NCBI RefSeq assembly: GCF_025725665.1
Contig: NZ_CP107009.1
Coordinates: 1,984,001 to 2,048,000, forward strand
Reading direction: 5' to 3'
Source of the DNA: Halomonas sp. LR3S48
GTDB lineage: Bacteria > Pseudomonadota > Gammaproteobacteria > Pseudomonadales > Halomonadaceae
Length of the DNA: 64,000 nt
Part shown: one piece after another, positions 7,860 through 15,863 of the stretch
How positions within the stretch are numbered: position 1 is the first letter of the stretch
Layout: the number at the start of each line of letters is the position of its first letter
The notes under the pieces: generated by a model
What the model saw: the letters and a program-made list of their open reading frames with translations, nothing else
Told to the model about the DNA's origin: nothing
Database searches by the model: none
Position numbers and translations under genes: made by a program

Positions 7860-8575
7860 ACGAATTGTAAGAACCGCCGTAACTAGAGTAGCCGACGGTG
7901 CCCTTGAAACATAGCCACTTCGTGCAGGACTGCAAGAAGCGCTCGGCATGGGGTAGCACCTGTAAAGGGACCACACTGGCGCGAAGAGGGTACTGGCAGC
8001 GGCTGGCGGACTAGGGGGAAAGGGGGGCATCCAACAATTTCTACGCTGATCTAGTCTGGTGTGCGCCGTAAGCCCATGAAACGCCGAGCCGCGCTGGTAC
8101 CCATGGACCTCAATTGGTAGGCCGTCGATGTGCAGGGTCAGCTGCTTGGGGCGCTCGCCATTCTTCAGCGAGGTCAGGCGCCATATTACCAGTCTTAGCA
8201 GGCCTCCGTGCACGGTGTCGATGTAGTCGTCTCGGCCAAGGCAGGATAGCAGCCTCGACAGCGTGGCTTGAGACGGTCGGACCTGTGCCAATGGCGCCAT
8301 CCCGCGCGCATCGCTGCAGGCCAACTGCCAGAGTGGGTCACGGTGCAGCGTGTCGGTATCACTGAGTTCGTCCAGCCCATCGCACGTTGCAGCACCAGGG
8401 TGCGCAGTTGGCTGGCCAGTGAGTGACGGATGCGTAGCGGGTGGCGTCGATTGACCAGATTGTCTCCGAGTGCCTCGATCACGCCGCTGTTGTCGAGAGC
8501 TTCACGTAGCAGCAGAGCGCCGCTGTCACTGGTAGTACGTAGGCCGCATAGCTCAACACGGAAAGAGCCGTTGCA
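7860..8575 (-). mobile_element. Remnant of an IS1380-family transposase
   Basis: Broken minus-strand frames give successive transposase pieces: TSDSGALLLREALDNSGVIEALGD and HPLRIRHSLASQLRTLVLQRAMGW near 8360-8570; after a one-base shift, DPLWQLACSDARGMAPLAQ and RPSQATLSRLL; then LTLHIDGLPIEVHGYQRGSAF near 8080. The last two are hallmark segments of IS1380-family transposases (the D of HIDGLP is catalytic). Beyond about 8040 the frame breaks again and I recognise nothing. No terminal inverted repeats or target duplication could be defined. The remnant stops about 15 bases before an attC-like site, suggesting insertion into the cassette array. Confidence 0.65.
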
Positions 8576-8589
8576 TGAGTGCTATACAC

Positions 8590-8642
8590 CCCTCACAGGT
8601 TGGAGCCGCCGGCTTCGCCGGGGCTCAACCTGAACGTTAGGT
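8590..8642 (+). repeat. attC-like recombination site 5
   Basis: The right core GTTAGGT (8636-8642) fits GTTRRRY exactly. The stem AGGTTG-g-AGCC pairs with GGCTCAACCT, leaving one extrahelical G, and CGGCttcGCCG forms the tip. The left core reads CCTCAC where CCTAAC is expected, a single-base decay that may weaken recombination. The upstream cassette gene is replaced by the IS1380-type remnant. Confidence 0.75.
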
Positions 8643-8699
8643 GAAATCCGCCATAGGGCTAGCCAGGACATGAAGTAAAATAACCAGTAAGGATTTATC

Positions 8700-9518
8700 G
8701 TGACAATTGTTGAAGCCATAAAGAAAGTCATGCAAGACGTAGGCAAGCCGCTTACGTATAAAGAGATATATCAAGAGATAATTTATAAAAACTTGTACAG
8801 GTTTGGAGCCAAGGATCCGGAGGCGCTAGTAAATAGCAAGCTGAGAAAGCACTGCCTTGGTTTGGATTTTCCATCCGCAAGTCCTGCAAAGCATTTTGTA
8901 ATCGTTGGAAAGCGTGGCAAGGGTGCGAAGTATTTCTTGGTAGGTAGCTCACATGTTAAGACAGGCGCTGTTCAAGGAATGGCGCGCTCATCATCTGAGG
9001 AAAGGCTTCCTGAAGAGAAACTCCACGACGCTTATCTTGAACACAGAAGCACTGTAAAGAACCTGCTTCTTGAGCAGATCTTATCGTCTGATCCGGCTTT
9101 CTTTGAGAGGCTTGTTGTCGATCTTTTGCTAGCAATGGGCTATGGTGGTAGCGTGCCAAATGCGGGGTTGGTTAGTGGCGGGGCAGGCGACGGTGGTATA
9201 GACGGAATAATAAAAGAAGACGAGTTAGGTCTGGGAAAAATATATATCCAAGCAAAAAGGTATGCAGTTAAGCCAGTAGGTAGACCTGATCTTCAGCGCT
9301 TCGTTGGTGCTATGGAAAATGTACACAAAGGCGTTTTTATTACCACTTCGACGTTTTGTAAAACAGCTGAGCTTTATGTTGACAATAACCAAAAAAGTAT
9401 TGTCCTGGTTGACGGCCACAAGCTCTGTGAGCTGATGATTACTCATAGAGTTGGTGTTTCAGTGCTCAAGGAATATTTGACCTTCAAGGTTGATAGCGAT
9501 TACTTCGTGGATGATTGA
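8700..9518 (+). CDS. Mrr-type restriction endonuclease with HARE-HTH domain (cassette)
   Basis: A 272-residue protein. Residues 1-80 (AIKKVMQDVGKPLTYKEIYQ ... KGAKYFL) form a HARE-HTH winged-helix domain, linked in this family to sensing modified DNA. Residues about 135-260 are an Mrr_cat PD-(D/E)xK nuclease: FERLVVDLLLAMGY, GGAGDGGIDGII (catalytic D) and IYIQAKRYA (QxK). It should cut foreign, probably modified, DNA. Start GTG 8700 has TAAGGA upstream. The gene is AT-rich and framed by attC-like sites 5 and 6, so it is a restriction cassette without a methylase. All catalytic positions appear present. Confidence 0.82.
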   Translation: MTIVEAIKKVMQDVGKPLTYKEIYQEIIYKNLYRFGAKDPEALVNSKLRKHCLGLDFPSASPAKHFVIVGKRGKGAKYFLVGSSHVKTGAVQGMARSSSEERLPEEKLHDAYLEHRSTVKNLLLEQILSSDPAFFERLVVDLLLAMGYGGSVPNAGLVSGGAGDGGIDGIIKEDELGLGKIYIQAKRYAVKPVGRPDLQRFVGAMENVHKGVFITTSTFCKTAELYVDNNQKSIVLVDGHKLCELMITHRVGVSVLKEYLTFKVDSDYFVDD

Positions 9519-9548
9519 CATATATTGCTTTGGTGACCATGAATATCA

Positions 9549-9611
9549 ACCTAACGAGGTAGTGAGCCCGATAAGCCCTTCTGGGATTTTTCGGGTAGTT
9601 AAGCGTTAGAG
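9549..9611 (+). repeat. attC-like recombination site 6
   Basis: The left core ACCTAAC (9549-9555) fits RYYYAAC and the right core is GTTAGAG (9605-9611), one base from GTTRRRY. GCCCGATAAgCCC pairs with GGGaTTTTTCGGG around TTCT. It lies about 30 bases downstream of the Mrr stop. Confidence 0.75.
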
Positions 9612-9631
9612 CCCAAGAGCTAAGGACGACA

Positions 9632-9880
9632 ATGGCCACCCATCACCAACATGCGGAGTTTGATATTGAGTTTTCCCTGGAGAGGGTGTTGGAGTTCTGT
9701 CGGATCTCTCCTCTTGCCCGAAGTGGAATCCCATTATTAGGTCTATTGCCGGCGCACCCCAGCAAGGTTTTCGGCTTCAGATCGCTAGCCCAACGGCGGA
9801 AAGGTCATGCGTTTCTCTCCCGTCGTCCTCACAGCAGATGCCGGGCGCGAGTTGCACTGGTTGGGCCGATTTTTTCCTGA
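9632..9880 (+). CDS. Hypothetical small protein, possibly a decayed cassette gene
   Basis: An 82-codon frame that starts 21 bases after attC-like site 6, with AAGGACGA as a ribosome-binding site before ATG 9632. The first 40 residues (MATHHQHAEFDIEFSLERVL) look like a real protein start, while the end is rich in R, S and L and reads like out-of-frame sequence, so the gene may be truncated by a frameshift. No family was recognised. It occupies the expected position of the next cassette gene. Confidence 0.35.
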   Translation: MATHHQHAEFDIEFSLERVLEFCRISPLARSGIPLLGLLPAHPSKVFGFRSLAQRRKGHAFLSRRPHSRCRARVALVGPIFS

Positions 9881-10070
9881 GCTATTCGATAATAAGCATC
9901 GTTTCTGATAGAGCCGCTTGGTGAGGGAAAGGTGCGGTTTCAGAGAAGCGAGCGTATAGCGGACTATTGGTAAGTTTGCTCCGCGAAATACTAGGCGTGG
10001 TTTTTAAGAGATGAATCGGAAGCTGAGGGCACGGGCCGAAAGCGCGTAAGAAGAAGCGGAAGAGAAGGAA
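9881..10070. other. Non-coding remainder of the last cassette
   Basis: No convincing gene in either strand here. Purine-rich stretches (AAGAAGAAGCGGAAGAGAAG near 10048-10068) lead directly into the collapsed attC-like site. It is probably the decayed 3' part of the cassette begun at 9632. Confidence 0.3.
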
Positions 10071-10090
10071 GTCTAACCTGAGCGTTAGAT
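10071..10090 (+). repeat. Collapsed attC-like site (both cores, no stem)
   Basis: GTCTAAC (10071-10077) and GTTAGAT (10084-10090) match both attC core consensuses perfectly, and are the exact cores of well-known class 1 cassettes, but only six bases (ctgagc) separate them. The internal hairpin is missing, as if deleted. It marks the end of the cassette region. Confidence 0.5.
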
Positions 10091-10177
10091 GCGAAAAATG
10101 GCGAGGTCTTATCTATGCCCTGAGATAGTAATATTTACCACAACTTGATCGTTTGTGAGAATAACTGCACTGAGTGT

Positions 10178-10201
10178 ACAGTGACGGGAATCACCTGACA
10201 C
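10178..10201 (+). repeat. 24-base direct repeat, left copy
   Basis: This copy matches 24231-24254 at 22 of 24 positions. Within it GTGA and TCAC form a small dyad around six bases. It ends 33 bases before the start of the large HTH-STAND regulator. The two copies bracket a 14-kb block; see the right copy and the finding. Confidence 0.5.
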
Positions 10202-10234
10202 GCGCCCCCACCCACGCGGCCAAGGAAGCTAAGA

Positions 10235-13200
10235 GTGATCATCCCCCATGACGGGCGCTTGCGGCTGGATCGCGAGCGCTTGAAGCAGCACCGCAAGCGG
10301 CTGGGCCTGAGTCAGGAGGCGCTGGCCGAGTACTGTTTTGATCGGCGCTTGTGCGTCTCCATCGCTTCCATCAAGCGGGCCGAGAGTGGCAAGGCGGTGC
10401 TGTATCGTACCGCGCGCCATCTGGCCGAGATCTACGAGGTCGAGGTCGACGAGCTGTCGGCGGAGGTCGAGGAGGCTGCCGTTGTCGCTTCCGATATCGA
10501 GGAGATGGAGAGCGCCCGCGTGCTGATCCAACTGCACGCCGTGGCGGCCGATCCCTCGGCGCTGGCGAGCTGGGTGCAGCATTTCGGCGGCAGCCTGGAG
10601 GAAGGGGGCACGGCGCTGTTCGGGCTGCCTCGGGCTTACCGCAGCGATGCTCAGCGTGGCTTGTTGTGTGCCGCTACCCTGGTGGAGCAGGGGGTGGCCA
10701 GTCGCGTTTACCTTCAGGCCGGCCATTGGCCGGCTGCTACGCCCTCTGCGATTGTGAAGGATTCGAGCGGCGTCTGGGTCGAGCGTGGCGTGGCGGTGCA
10801 GTTGGCGGAGCGTTTCGTCTTCGATGATGTAGGCGGGGAGTGGCTGCGCTATTGCGGTCCACGGGACGAGGCGCACGAGGCCCGCTTCGATCTGGTGGGG
10901 CGCCGGGTGGAGCTGGGGCAGCTGCAAGCGATCTTGGAGAGTACCCGGGCTTACCAGGCCGGCCATCTGGTCTATATCCGCGGCGTGGCCGGTATTGGCA
11001 AGACTCGCCTTAGCGCCGAGTTTGCCGAGATGGCCGCGGCCCATGCCGATCATCACCAGGCCGAGGTGCTGGACTTCGGCACGCGCGCCGACGAAGGCCC
11101 GCTGATGCAGCTCACGCGCTCGCTGCTGCAAGCCTCCGGCGAGGTGCAGGGTGAGGGAATAGACGAAGCTCAACTGCTTGACCGCCTCTCGGCGCTGCGC
11201 CTGCCCGCGGATCACGCCATGCTGCTGCGTCCGCTGCTGGGGTTGGCCCAGCCAGAGGAGGCGCAGTCGCTTTATGCGGCCATGACTCCCGCGACCCGCA
11301 GCCAACGCTTGGTACAGGCGCTGCGCGACGTGCTCCTGGCGCGCTCCATCCATCGCCCGCAACTGGTGGTCGTGGAGGACCTGCACTGGGCCGACGAGGC
11401 GCTGCTGGCCACCCTCACTGGGCTGCTGCAGGAGACCCAGGATGCGCCGGTGATCTGGCTGTTTACCTCGCGCCTGGAGCAGGACCCGCTGGAGACCCGC
11501 CTGCGGCCGCAGCTGCCTGAGTTGCCGCTCACCCTGATCGAGCTACCGCCACTGCGTGCCCAGGAGGCCGAGGCCTTGGTAGCTAGCTTCGGCACGGTGC
11601 CCGCCGAGCACGCCGCCCGCTGCGTGACCCAGGCCCAGGGCAACCCACTGTTCCTGACCCAACTGCTGCTGTTCCATCCTCACCGCAGCCTGCCGGCCAG
11701 CCTCGCCAATCTGGTGCAGACCAAGCTGGACCAGCTCACCGACCTGGATCGTCGGGCCATGTGCATCGCCGCCGTGATGGGGCAGCGCTTCTCCCTGGCG
11801 TCGCTGCAGGAGGTGCTGGGGCAGGCCGATTACCAGCCCGAACTCCCCCAGCGTTACAGCCTGGTTCGCCCGCTGGAAGAGGGCAACTACCGCTTCGTGC
11901 ATGACCTGATCCTGCAAGGGATCTATGAAGGCATTCCCAAGATTCAGCGCGACCGCCTGCACCTGCGCCTGGCCGAACTCTACGGCGAGGCGGAACCGGG
12001 CTTGCGGGCGCGCCACCTTCATCGGGCGCGCTCGCTGGAGGCGCCGAGTGCCTTCCTGCAGGCGGTGGCGGCGGAAATGGCCCGCTACCGGCACGAGGAA
12101 GCCCTGGCGCTGCTGAAGCAGTGCCGCTCCATCGATTATGCGCCGAAGGATGAGTACCGGCTGATGCTGCTGCAGGGCCAGGTGGCGATGGCCACCGGGC
12201 GTATACAGGCGGCGCGGGAGCACTTCGAGGCGGCCCGTGCCTTCGCCCGGGAGGAGTGTCAGCGCATCAGCGCCGACCTGTGGCTGGCCCGGGTGCTGAA
12301 CATGCTCGATGCGCTGGAGGCGGAGGAAGCAATACTCGATGGCCTGCTGCCCCTGGCCGAGGCGCTGGAGGACCCCTTGCCCCTGGCCGAGGCGCTCTAT
12401 CTCAAGGGCAACCTCTATTTCCCCCGGGGCGATTTCGCCACCAGCCGGGCCTATCACACCCGCGCCCTTGAGCAGGCCCGCCGTGGTGGCAACGTGCGCA
12501 CCGAGATCCAGGCCATGAGCGGGCTTGGCGATGCGCACTATGCCGAGGGGCAGATGCGCAGCACCCTCGAGATGTTCGACCACTGCGTAACGCTCTGCCG
12601 GACCCATGGCCACGCCGACCTGGAGGCCTCCAACCTGTTCATGCTGGGTACGGCGCGCATCTATGCCAACCAGACCGAGGCGGCGCTCGCCGACTGCTTC
12701 GATGCCGCCGAGCTGGGCAAGCGGGTCGGCAATCGGCGTGCCGAGGTGGTTGCGCGGCTCACGGCGGGGTGGATTCTGATCTCCCAGGGCGATCCTCATG
12801 CGGCGGACGAGCAGGTCGAACAGGGGTTGACGGTGGCTCGTGGCCTGGGCTCGGGCCGCTTCGAGGCGTTCCTGCTGGAGAGCCGTGCCCGGGGCGAGCT
12901 GATCACCGGGCGGTTGGCCGAGGCGCGAGCCAGCATCGAGCGCGCCTGGCAGCTGGTGGAACAGCATGCGCTCAAGGCCTTTATCGGCCCTTGGGTGCTG
13001 GGCACCCGCGCGCTGCTGGAAGAAGAGCCCGAGGCTCGCTTGGCGACCCTGCAGCAGGGCGAAGCGCTGCTGGATGCAGGCTGCGTGGGGCACAACGGCT
13101 ATCGCTTCCTGATCGCGGCGGCGGAGGTCAGCCTGCTCGACGGGCGCCCGGATGCGGCGCGCCACTATGCCCAGCGCCTGACCCAACTGATGGCGGCGGA

Positions 13201-13390
13201 GCCCTGTGCCTGGGGCGAGCACCACCGCGCCCTGATCGAAGCCCATGCCGACTGGCTGGAGAGCGGGCAGGCGGAAGGCGACAAGGGCAGCGAGGCGAGC
13301 ACCCTGCAAGCCCTATGGGCGTGCTGGCACCGTGGCGAAGCCGCTGGCCTGGTGATGACGCTGCCTCGCCTTGCTGCCAGTCGACGCTAA
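10235..13390 (+). CDS. Large HTH-STAND-TPR transcriptional regulator
   Basis: A 1051-residue protein. Residues about 9-60 form an XRE-like helix-turn-helix (KRLGLSQEALAEYC ... SIASIKRAESG). A degenerate adenylate-cyclase-like stretch follows, then a STAND/AAA NTPase domain beginning FDLVGRRVELGQLQAIL, with Walker A GVAGIGKTRL (about 249-258) and Walker B LVVVEDLHWADEALL (about 376-390). The rest (600-1050) is helical repeat of TPR type (LYLKGNLYFPRGDFATSRAY, SGLGDAHYAEGQM). Such proteins integrate a signal through the repeats and switch with ATP. Its target may be the FAD oxidoreductase/VapA-like pair next to it, whose promoter region holds phased direct repeats. The 3' end overlaps the convergent oxidoreductase gene by 78 bases. 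Confidence 0.85.
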   Translation: MIIPHDGRLRLDRERLKQHRKRLGLSQEALAEYCFDRRLCVSIASIKRAESGKAVLYRTARHLAEIYEVEVDELSAEVEEAAVVASDIEEMESARVLIQLHAVAADPSALASWVQHFGGSLEEGGTALFGLPRAYRSDAQRGLLCAATLVEQGVASRVYLQAGHWPAATPSAIVKDSSGVWVERGVAVQLAERFVFDDVGGEWLRYCGPRDEAHEARFDLVGRRVELGQLQAILESTRAYQAGHLVYIRGVAGIGKTRLSAEFAEMAAAHADHHQAEVLDFGTRADEGPLMQLTRSLLQASGEVQGEGIDEAQLLDRLSALRLPADHAMLLRPLLGLAQPEEAQSLYAAMTPATRSQRLVQALRDVLLARSIHRPQLVVVEDLHWADEALLATLTGLLQETQDAPVIWLFTSRLEQDPLETRLRPQLPELPLTLIELPPLRAQEAEALVASFGTVPAEHAARCVTQAQGNPLFLTQLLLFHPHRSLPASLANLVQTKLDQLTDLDRRAMCIAAVMGQRFSLASLQEVLGQADYQPELPQRYSLVRPLEEGNYRFVHDLILQGIYEGIPKIQRDRLHLRLAELYGEAEPGLRARHLHRARSLEAPSAFLQAVAAEMARYRHEEALALLKQCRSIDYAPKDEYRLMLLQGQVAMATGRIQAAREHFEAARAFAREECQRISADLWLARVLNMLDALEAEEAILDGLLPLAEALEDPLPLAEALYLKGNLYFPRGDFATSRAYHTRALEQARRGGNVRTEIQAMSGLGDAHYAEGQMRSTLEMFDHCVTLCRTHGHADLEASNLFMLGTARIYANQTEAALADCFDAAELGKRVGNRRAEVVARLTAGWILISQGDPHAADEQVEQGLTVARGLGSGRFEAFLLESRARGELITGRLAEARASIERAWQLVEQHALKAFIGPWVLGTRALLEEEPEARLATLQQGEALLDAGCVGHNGYRFLIAAAEVSLLDGRPDAARHYAQRLTQLMAAEPCAWGEHHRALIEAHADWLESGQAEGDKGSEASTLQALWACWHRGEAAGLVMTLPRLAASRR

Positions 13391-15040
13391 CCGCAGGGGA
13401 CCCTCGATCCGACGCTCCGGTGCCGCCAGCAGCAGGGCGACGAGATGCTCCGATTGTTCCAGGCACTGCTCCTGCAGGCCGGCACCGCGAGTCCAGCCGC
13501 CGGCGAACAGTAGCGGGCAACCCTCTTGGCCTTCGGCGCTCCGCCGGGCGGTGGTCTGGTTATAGCGCTCGATCTCCGCTTGCGCCTCCAGGCAGTTGGC
13601 ATCCAGCACATTGTGCTTGAACAGGGTCCAGGCCTTGGCTTCCAGGGCGCTGTCCAGCGGCGGTAGCCGGTCCCGATAGCCTGCCTCGCCGGGCTCGGTG
13701 TTCGCCAGCGTTGCGGGGGCGTCCAGGGGCGAGGACTGCCGCTCGAGCATCTCGCTGCGGGGAATCCGGTTGAGGTCATCCACCAGGGAAACGAAGTACT
13801 GCGGCAGGCCTGCCTGGTTGTAGGCGGGGTTCTCGGCATCGTTCTGGTGGCGGTTCGCCACGTAGTCGATCCGGTAGGGGAAGAAGGTGTCTTCGGGGTT
13901 GCGCACCTCGATGTTGTAGGTGCGCCACAGGTTGCGATTGGGCGGCAGGCGGGCGGCGGCGGTGTGGCAGACGCTGAAGCTGCGGGTGTAGCGCACCTTG
14001 CCGAGGATATGCCGCAGCTCCCGCTGGGTGTCGCTCAGGCCGTCGCCGAACGTCAGCAGCGGCAGGGCGTCTTCGGCATGGGTGGCCATGATCAGCAGGT
14101 CGGCCTCCCAGCGGCGGTCGCCGGGAGCACACTCCGTCAGCGTTACACCCTGGGTCGATAGGCTGGCTTCCACCTCGATACCGCGCAGGATCTGAACGCG
14201 GGGGCCCGGTGTATTCGGGTTGGTGATATGCGCGGCCAGGGCTTCCAGCCAGTGCTGGGCGCCGTGTTCGAAGTAGCGGCGGTCCGGGGGCGAGCCGCCC
14301 TCCTGAATGCGGTAATACTCGAAGGGGGCCTGGAGCGGCATGCCGCCCGGGCCGCGAACGTCGGCGAAATACATGGCCGAGATGCGGGGGTAGTAGATGG
14401 TCTGGCGGATACGCTCCAGCCGCGCCGGTAGCTCCGGGTCCTGCCAGTCGATGGAGACGCTCAATCGCTCCGCCGCCGCGGCCAGCATATCGGCGGGGGC
14501 GGCGATACAGGCGTCGAAGAAGTCATCCACCGTATAGCGCGGCGTAACGCGATGATTCTCCACCAGGGCGATAGCGCTTTGGTGAATCACGGGGATCAGC
14601 AGCGCCAGCCGGCCGCCATCGACCTTGCTCAACTCATGGGCCGGGTCGCTGACGCCACGGAACAGATCCTTGTCGTCGGTCAGGGCGATGCTTCCGTCGC
14701 GGCTGAAATAGCTCTCGGTATTCTCCAGCGGCTTCATGCGCTCAAGCTCGCCGATCTCGCCGAGTATCGTGCGCAGGCGGTGGTAGGTGGCCAGGTTGAC
14801 GTCATTCACGCCCAGGTCGGCCCAGCGGCGATAGGGCGAGTCGGGCTTCCCCGGATAGCGCCGGCAGCCAAGGTCGACCCACACCGTCTCGGCATTGCCG
14901 CCCAGGGTGGCCTTGCGCTCGAAGATGGTGACCACGAGCTGTCGGGCCGCCTCGCTACCGAACTTCTGAAGGTAGTAAGCCAGCGACAGGCCGGAGACGC
15001 CGCCGCCGATGATGGCGATCCGTAGCGGTTTTAGGTCCAT
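13313..15040 (-). CDS. FAD-dependent amine-oxidase-like oxidoreductase
   Basis: A 575-residue flavoprotein. The N-terminus IAIIGGGVSGLSLAYYLQK is a Rossmann dinucleotide-binding motif (GxGxxG), followed by ATLGGNAETV, typical of the amine oxidase/protoporphyrinogen oxidase group; CPLLFAGGWTRGAGLQEQCL near the end is the second FAD contact. The substrate is unknown. The last 26 residues are encoded in the 78 bases shared with the convergent regulator gene and may be an extension rather than conserved protein. It is divergent from the VapA-like gene across a gap of about 240 bases containing phased repeats, so the two are probably co-regulated. Confidence 0.82.
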   Translation of the reverse strand: MDLKPLRIAIIGGGVSGLSLAYYLQKFGSEAARQLVVTIFERKATLGGNAETVWVDLGCRRYPGKPDSPYRRWADLGVNDVNLATYHRLRTILGEIGELERMKPLENTESYFSRDGSIALTDDKDLFRGVSDPAHELSKVDGGRLALLIPVIHQSAIALVENHRVTPRYTVDDFFDACIAAPADMLAAAAERLSVSIDWQDPELPARLERIRQTIYYPRISAMYFADVRGPGGMPLQAPFEYYRIQEGGSPPDRRYFEHGAQHWLEALAAHITNPNTPGPRVQILRGIEVEASLSTQGVTLTECAPGDRRWEADLLIMATHAEDALPLLTFGDGLSDTQRELRHILGKVRYTRSFSVCHTAAARLPPNRNLWRTYNIEVRNPEDTFFPYRIDYVANRHQNDAENPAYNQAGLPQYFVSLVDDLNRIPRSEMLERQSSPLDAPATLANTEPGEAGYRDRLPPLDSALEAKAWTLFKHNVLDANCLEAQAEIERYNQTTARRSAEGQEGCPLLFAGGWTRGAGLQEQCLEQSEHLVALLLAAPERRIEGPLRLASTGSKARQRHHQASGFATVPARP

Positions 15041-15115
15041 GATGGTGCCCCCCTGGTAATTGTTTCACCAAGAATCCATCAAGAGCACGTCGCAACCAAG
15101 GGCCTGGGATGAGCT

Positions 15116-15184
15116 GATACCGAAGTGATCCGTTGCGCTTCGTGGCGCCGTTTCCAGCGTTCGTGGTGATACCGAGGTGATGCG
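15116..15184. promoter_or_regulatory. Pair of phased direct repeats between divergent genes
   Basis: GATACCGAAGTGATCCG (15116-15132) and GATACCGAGGTGATGCG (15168-15184) match at 15 of 17 positions and are exactly 52 bases apart, close to five helical turns. They lie in the gap between the FAD oxidoreductase and VapA-like genes. This is the layout of an activator binding two sites on one face of DNA; the HTH-STAND regulator nearby is the obvious candidate, by inference. Confidence 0.5.
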
Positions 15185-15279
15185 GTCGGTATGAGATATC
15201 TGAACTCGAATGCTTAGGGCAGTAAGCCGCGACCGGTTACCGGCCGCCAATTCCAGAACAACGCACGAGGTATCACCCC

Positions 15280-15717
15280 ATGAACGCTCCGCAAACCATC
15301 GACAAGCAACTGATCGCCCACGACTTCCGTGTCGCCATGCATGGCAAGCTCGAGCCCGAGAAGATCGACGAGGCCACCCAAGCACTGGTCGCCTCCGAGA
15401 AGGCCTACGCCGCCAATGGCAGCGTGGCCAGCCTGGTCTTCTATCTCAAGTTCCAGGTCAACATCACCGATGGCAAGACCTTCGACGGCCACGCCGGAGG
15501 CGCCTCCTCACCGGGCGGCGGCGCACTCTTCGGGCACGTCTATACCAACGATCTCGACCGGCTCTATCGCGATACCGTGAGCTTCGAGTTTCAGGCCACG
15601 CCGGTCTACCTGAGCATTCTGTACTTCGACAGCCACAGCAACCTGCTGGGCCACTTCCAATCCGGGGCAGTCTCCATCGTCACCGGCGTCGGCGGTGGCA
15701 AGGGTAGCTGGCACTGA
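15280..15717 (+). CDS. VapA/VapB-family (R. equi virulence-associated) protein
   Basis: A 145-residue protein whose second half (FDGHAGGASSPGGGALFGHV, DTVSFEFQATPVYLSILYFD, LLGHFQSGAVSIVTGVGGGK) follows the Vap beta-barrel pattern of Rhodococcus equi VapA, including the glycine-rich GG-x-STPGGGAL-like segment and the GSW end. R. equi VapA acts on phagosomes; homologues in proteobacteria are of unknown role. There is no signal peptide here, unlike the secreted R. equi proteins. Single gene, divergent from the FAD oxidoreductase. The family call is from memory of the pattern and fairly firm. Confidence 0.8.
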   Translation: MNAPQTIDKQLIAHDFRVAMHGKLEPEKIDEATQALVASEKAYAANGSVASLVFYLKFQVNITDGKTFDGHAGGASSPGGGALFGHVYTNDLDRLYRDTVSFEFQATPVYLSILYFDSHSNLLGHFQSGAVSIVTGVGGGKGSWH

Positions 15718-15804
15718 GCGATCATTTGGGCTTCAGCCAAAACTGGGGGCGCCACGGCGCCCCTAATTCTGGCAACTGGCAATGAAGCCTGCCACCACGC
15801 AAGC

Positions 15805-15830
15805 TTGATGCGTGAATGCGCGCATATAAT
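15805..15830 (+). promoter_or_regulatory. Candidate promoter of the ccdA-like gene
   Basis: A perfect -10 TATAAT at 15825-15830, 34 bases before the ATG. TTGATG at 15805-15810 could be the -35, but the 14-base spacing is short, so only the -10 is convincing. Confidence 0.35.
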
Positions 15831-15863
15831 GGGTGTATCGTTCCGCACGAGAAGTGATATGCC

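Noticed and set aside
11543..13309. A 588-codon minus-strand frame inside the STAND regulator gene
   Set aside because: It is a shadow of the TPR region, rich in Q, L and R, with no recognisable motif.
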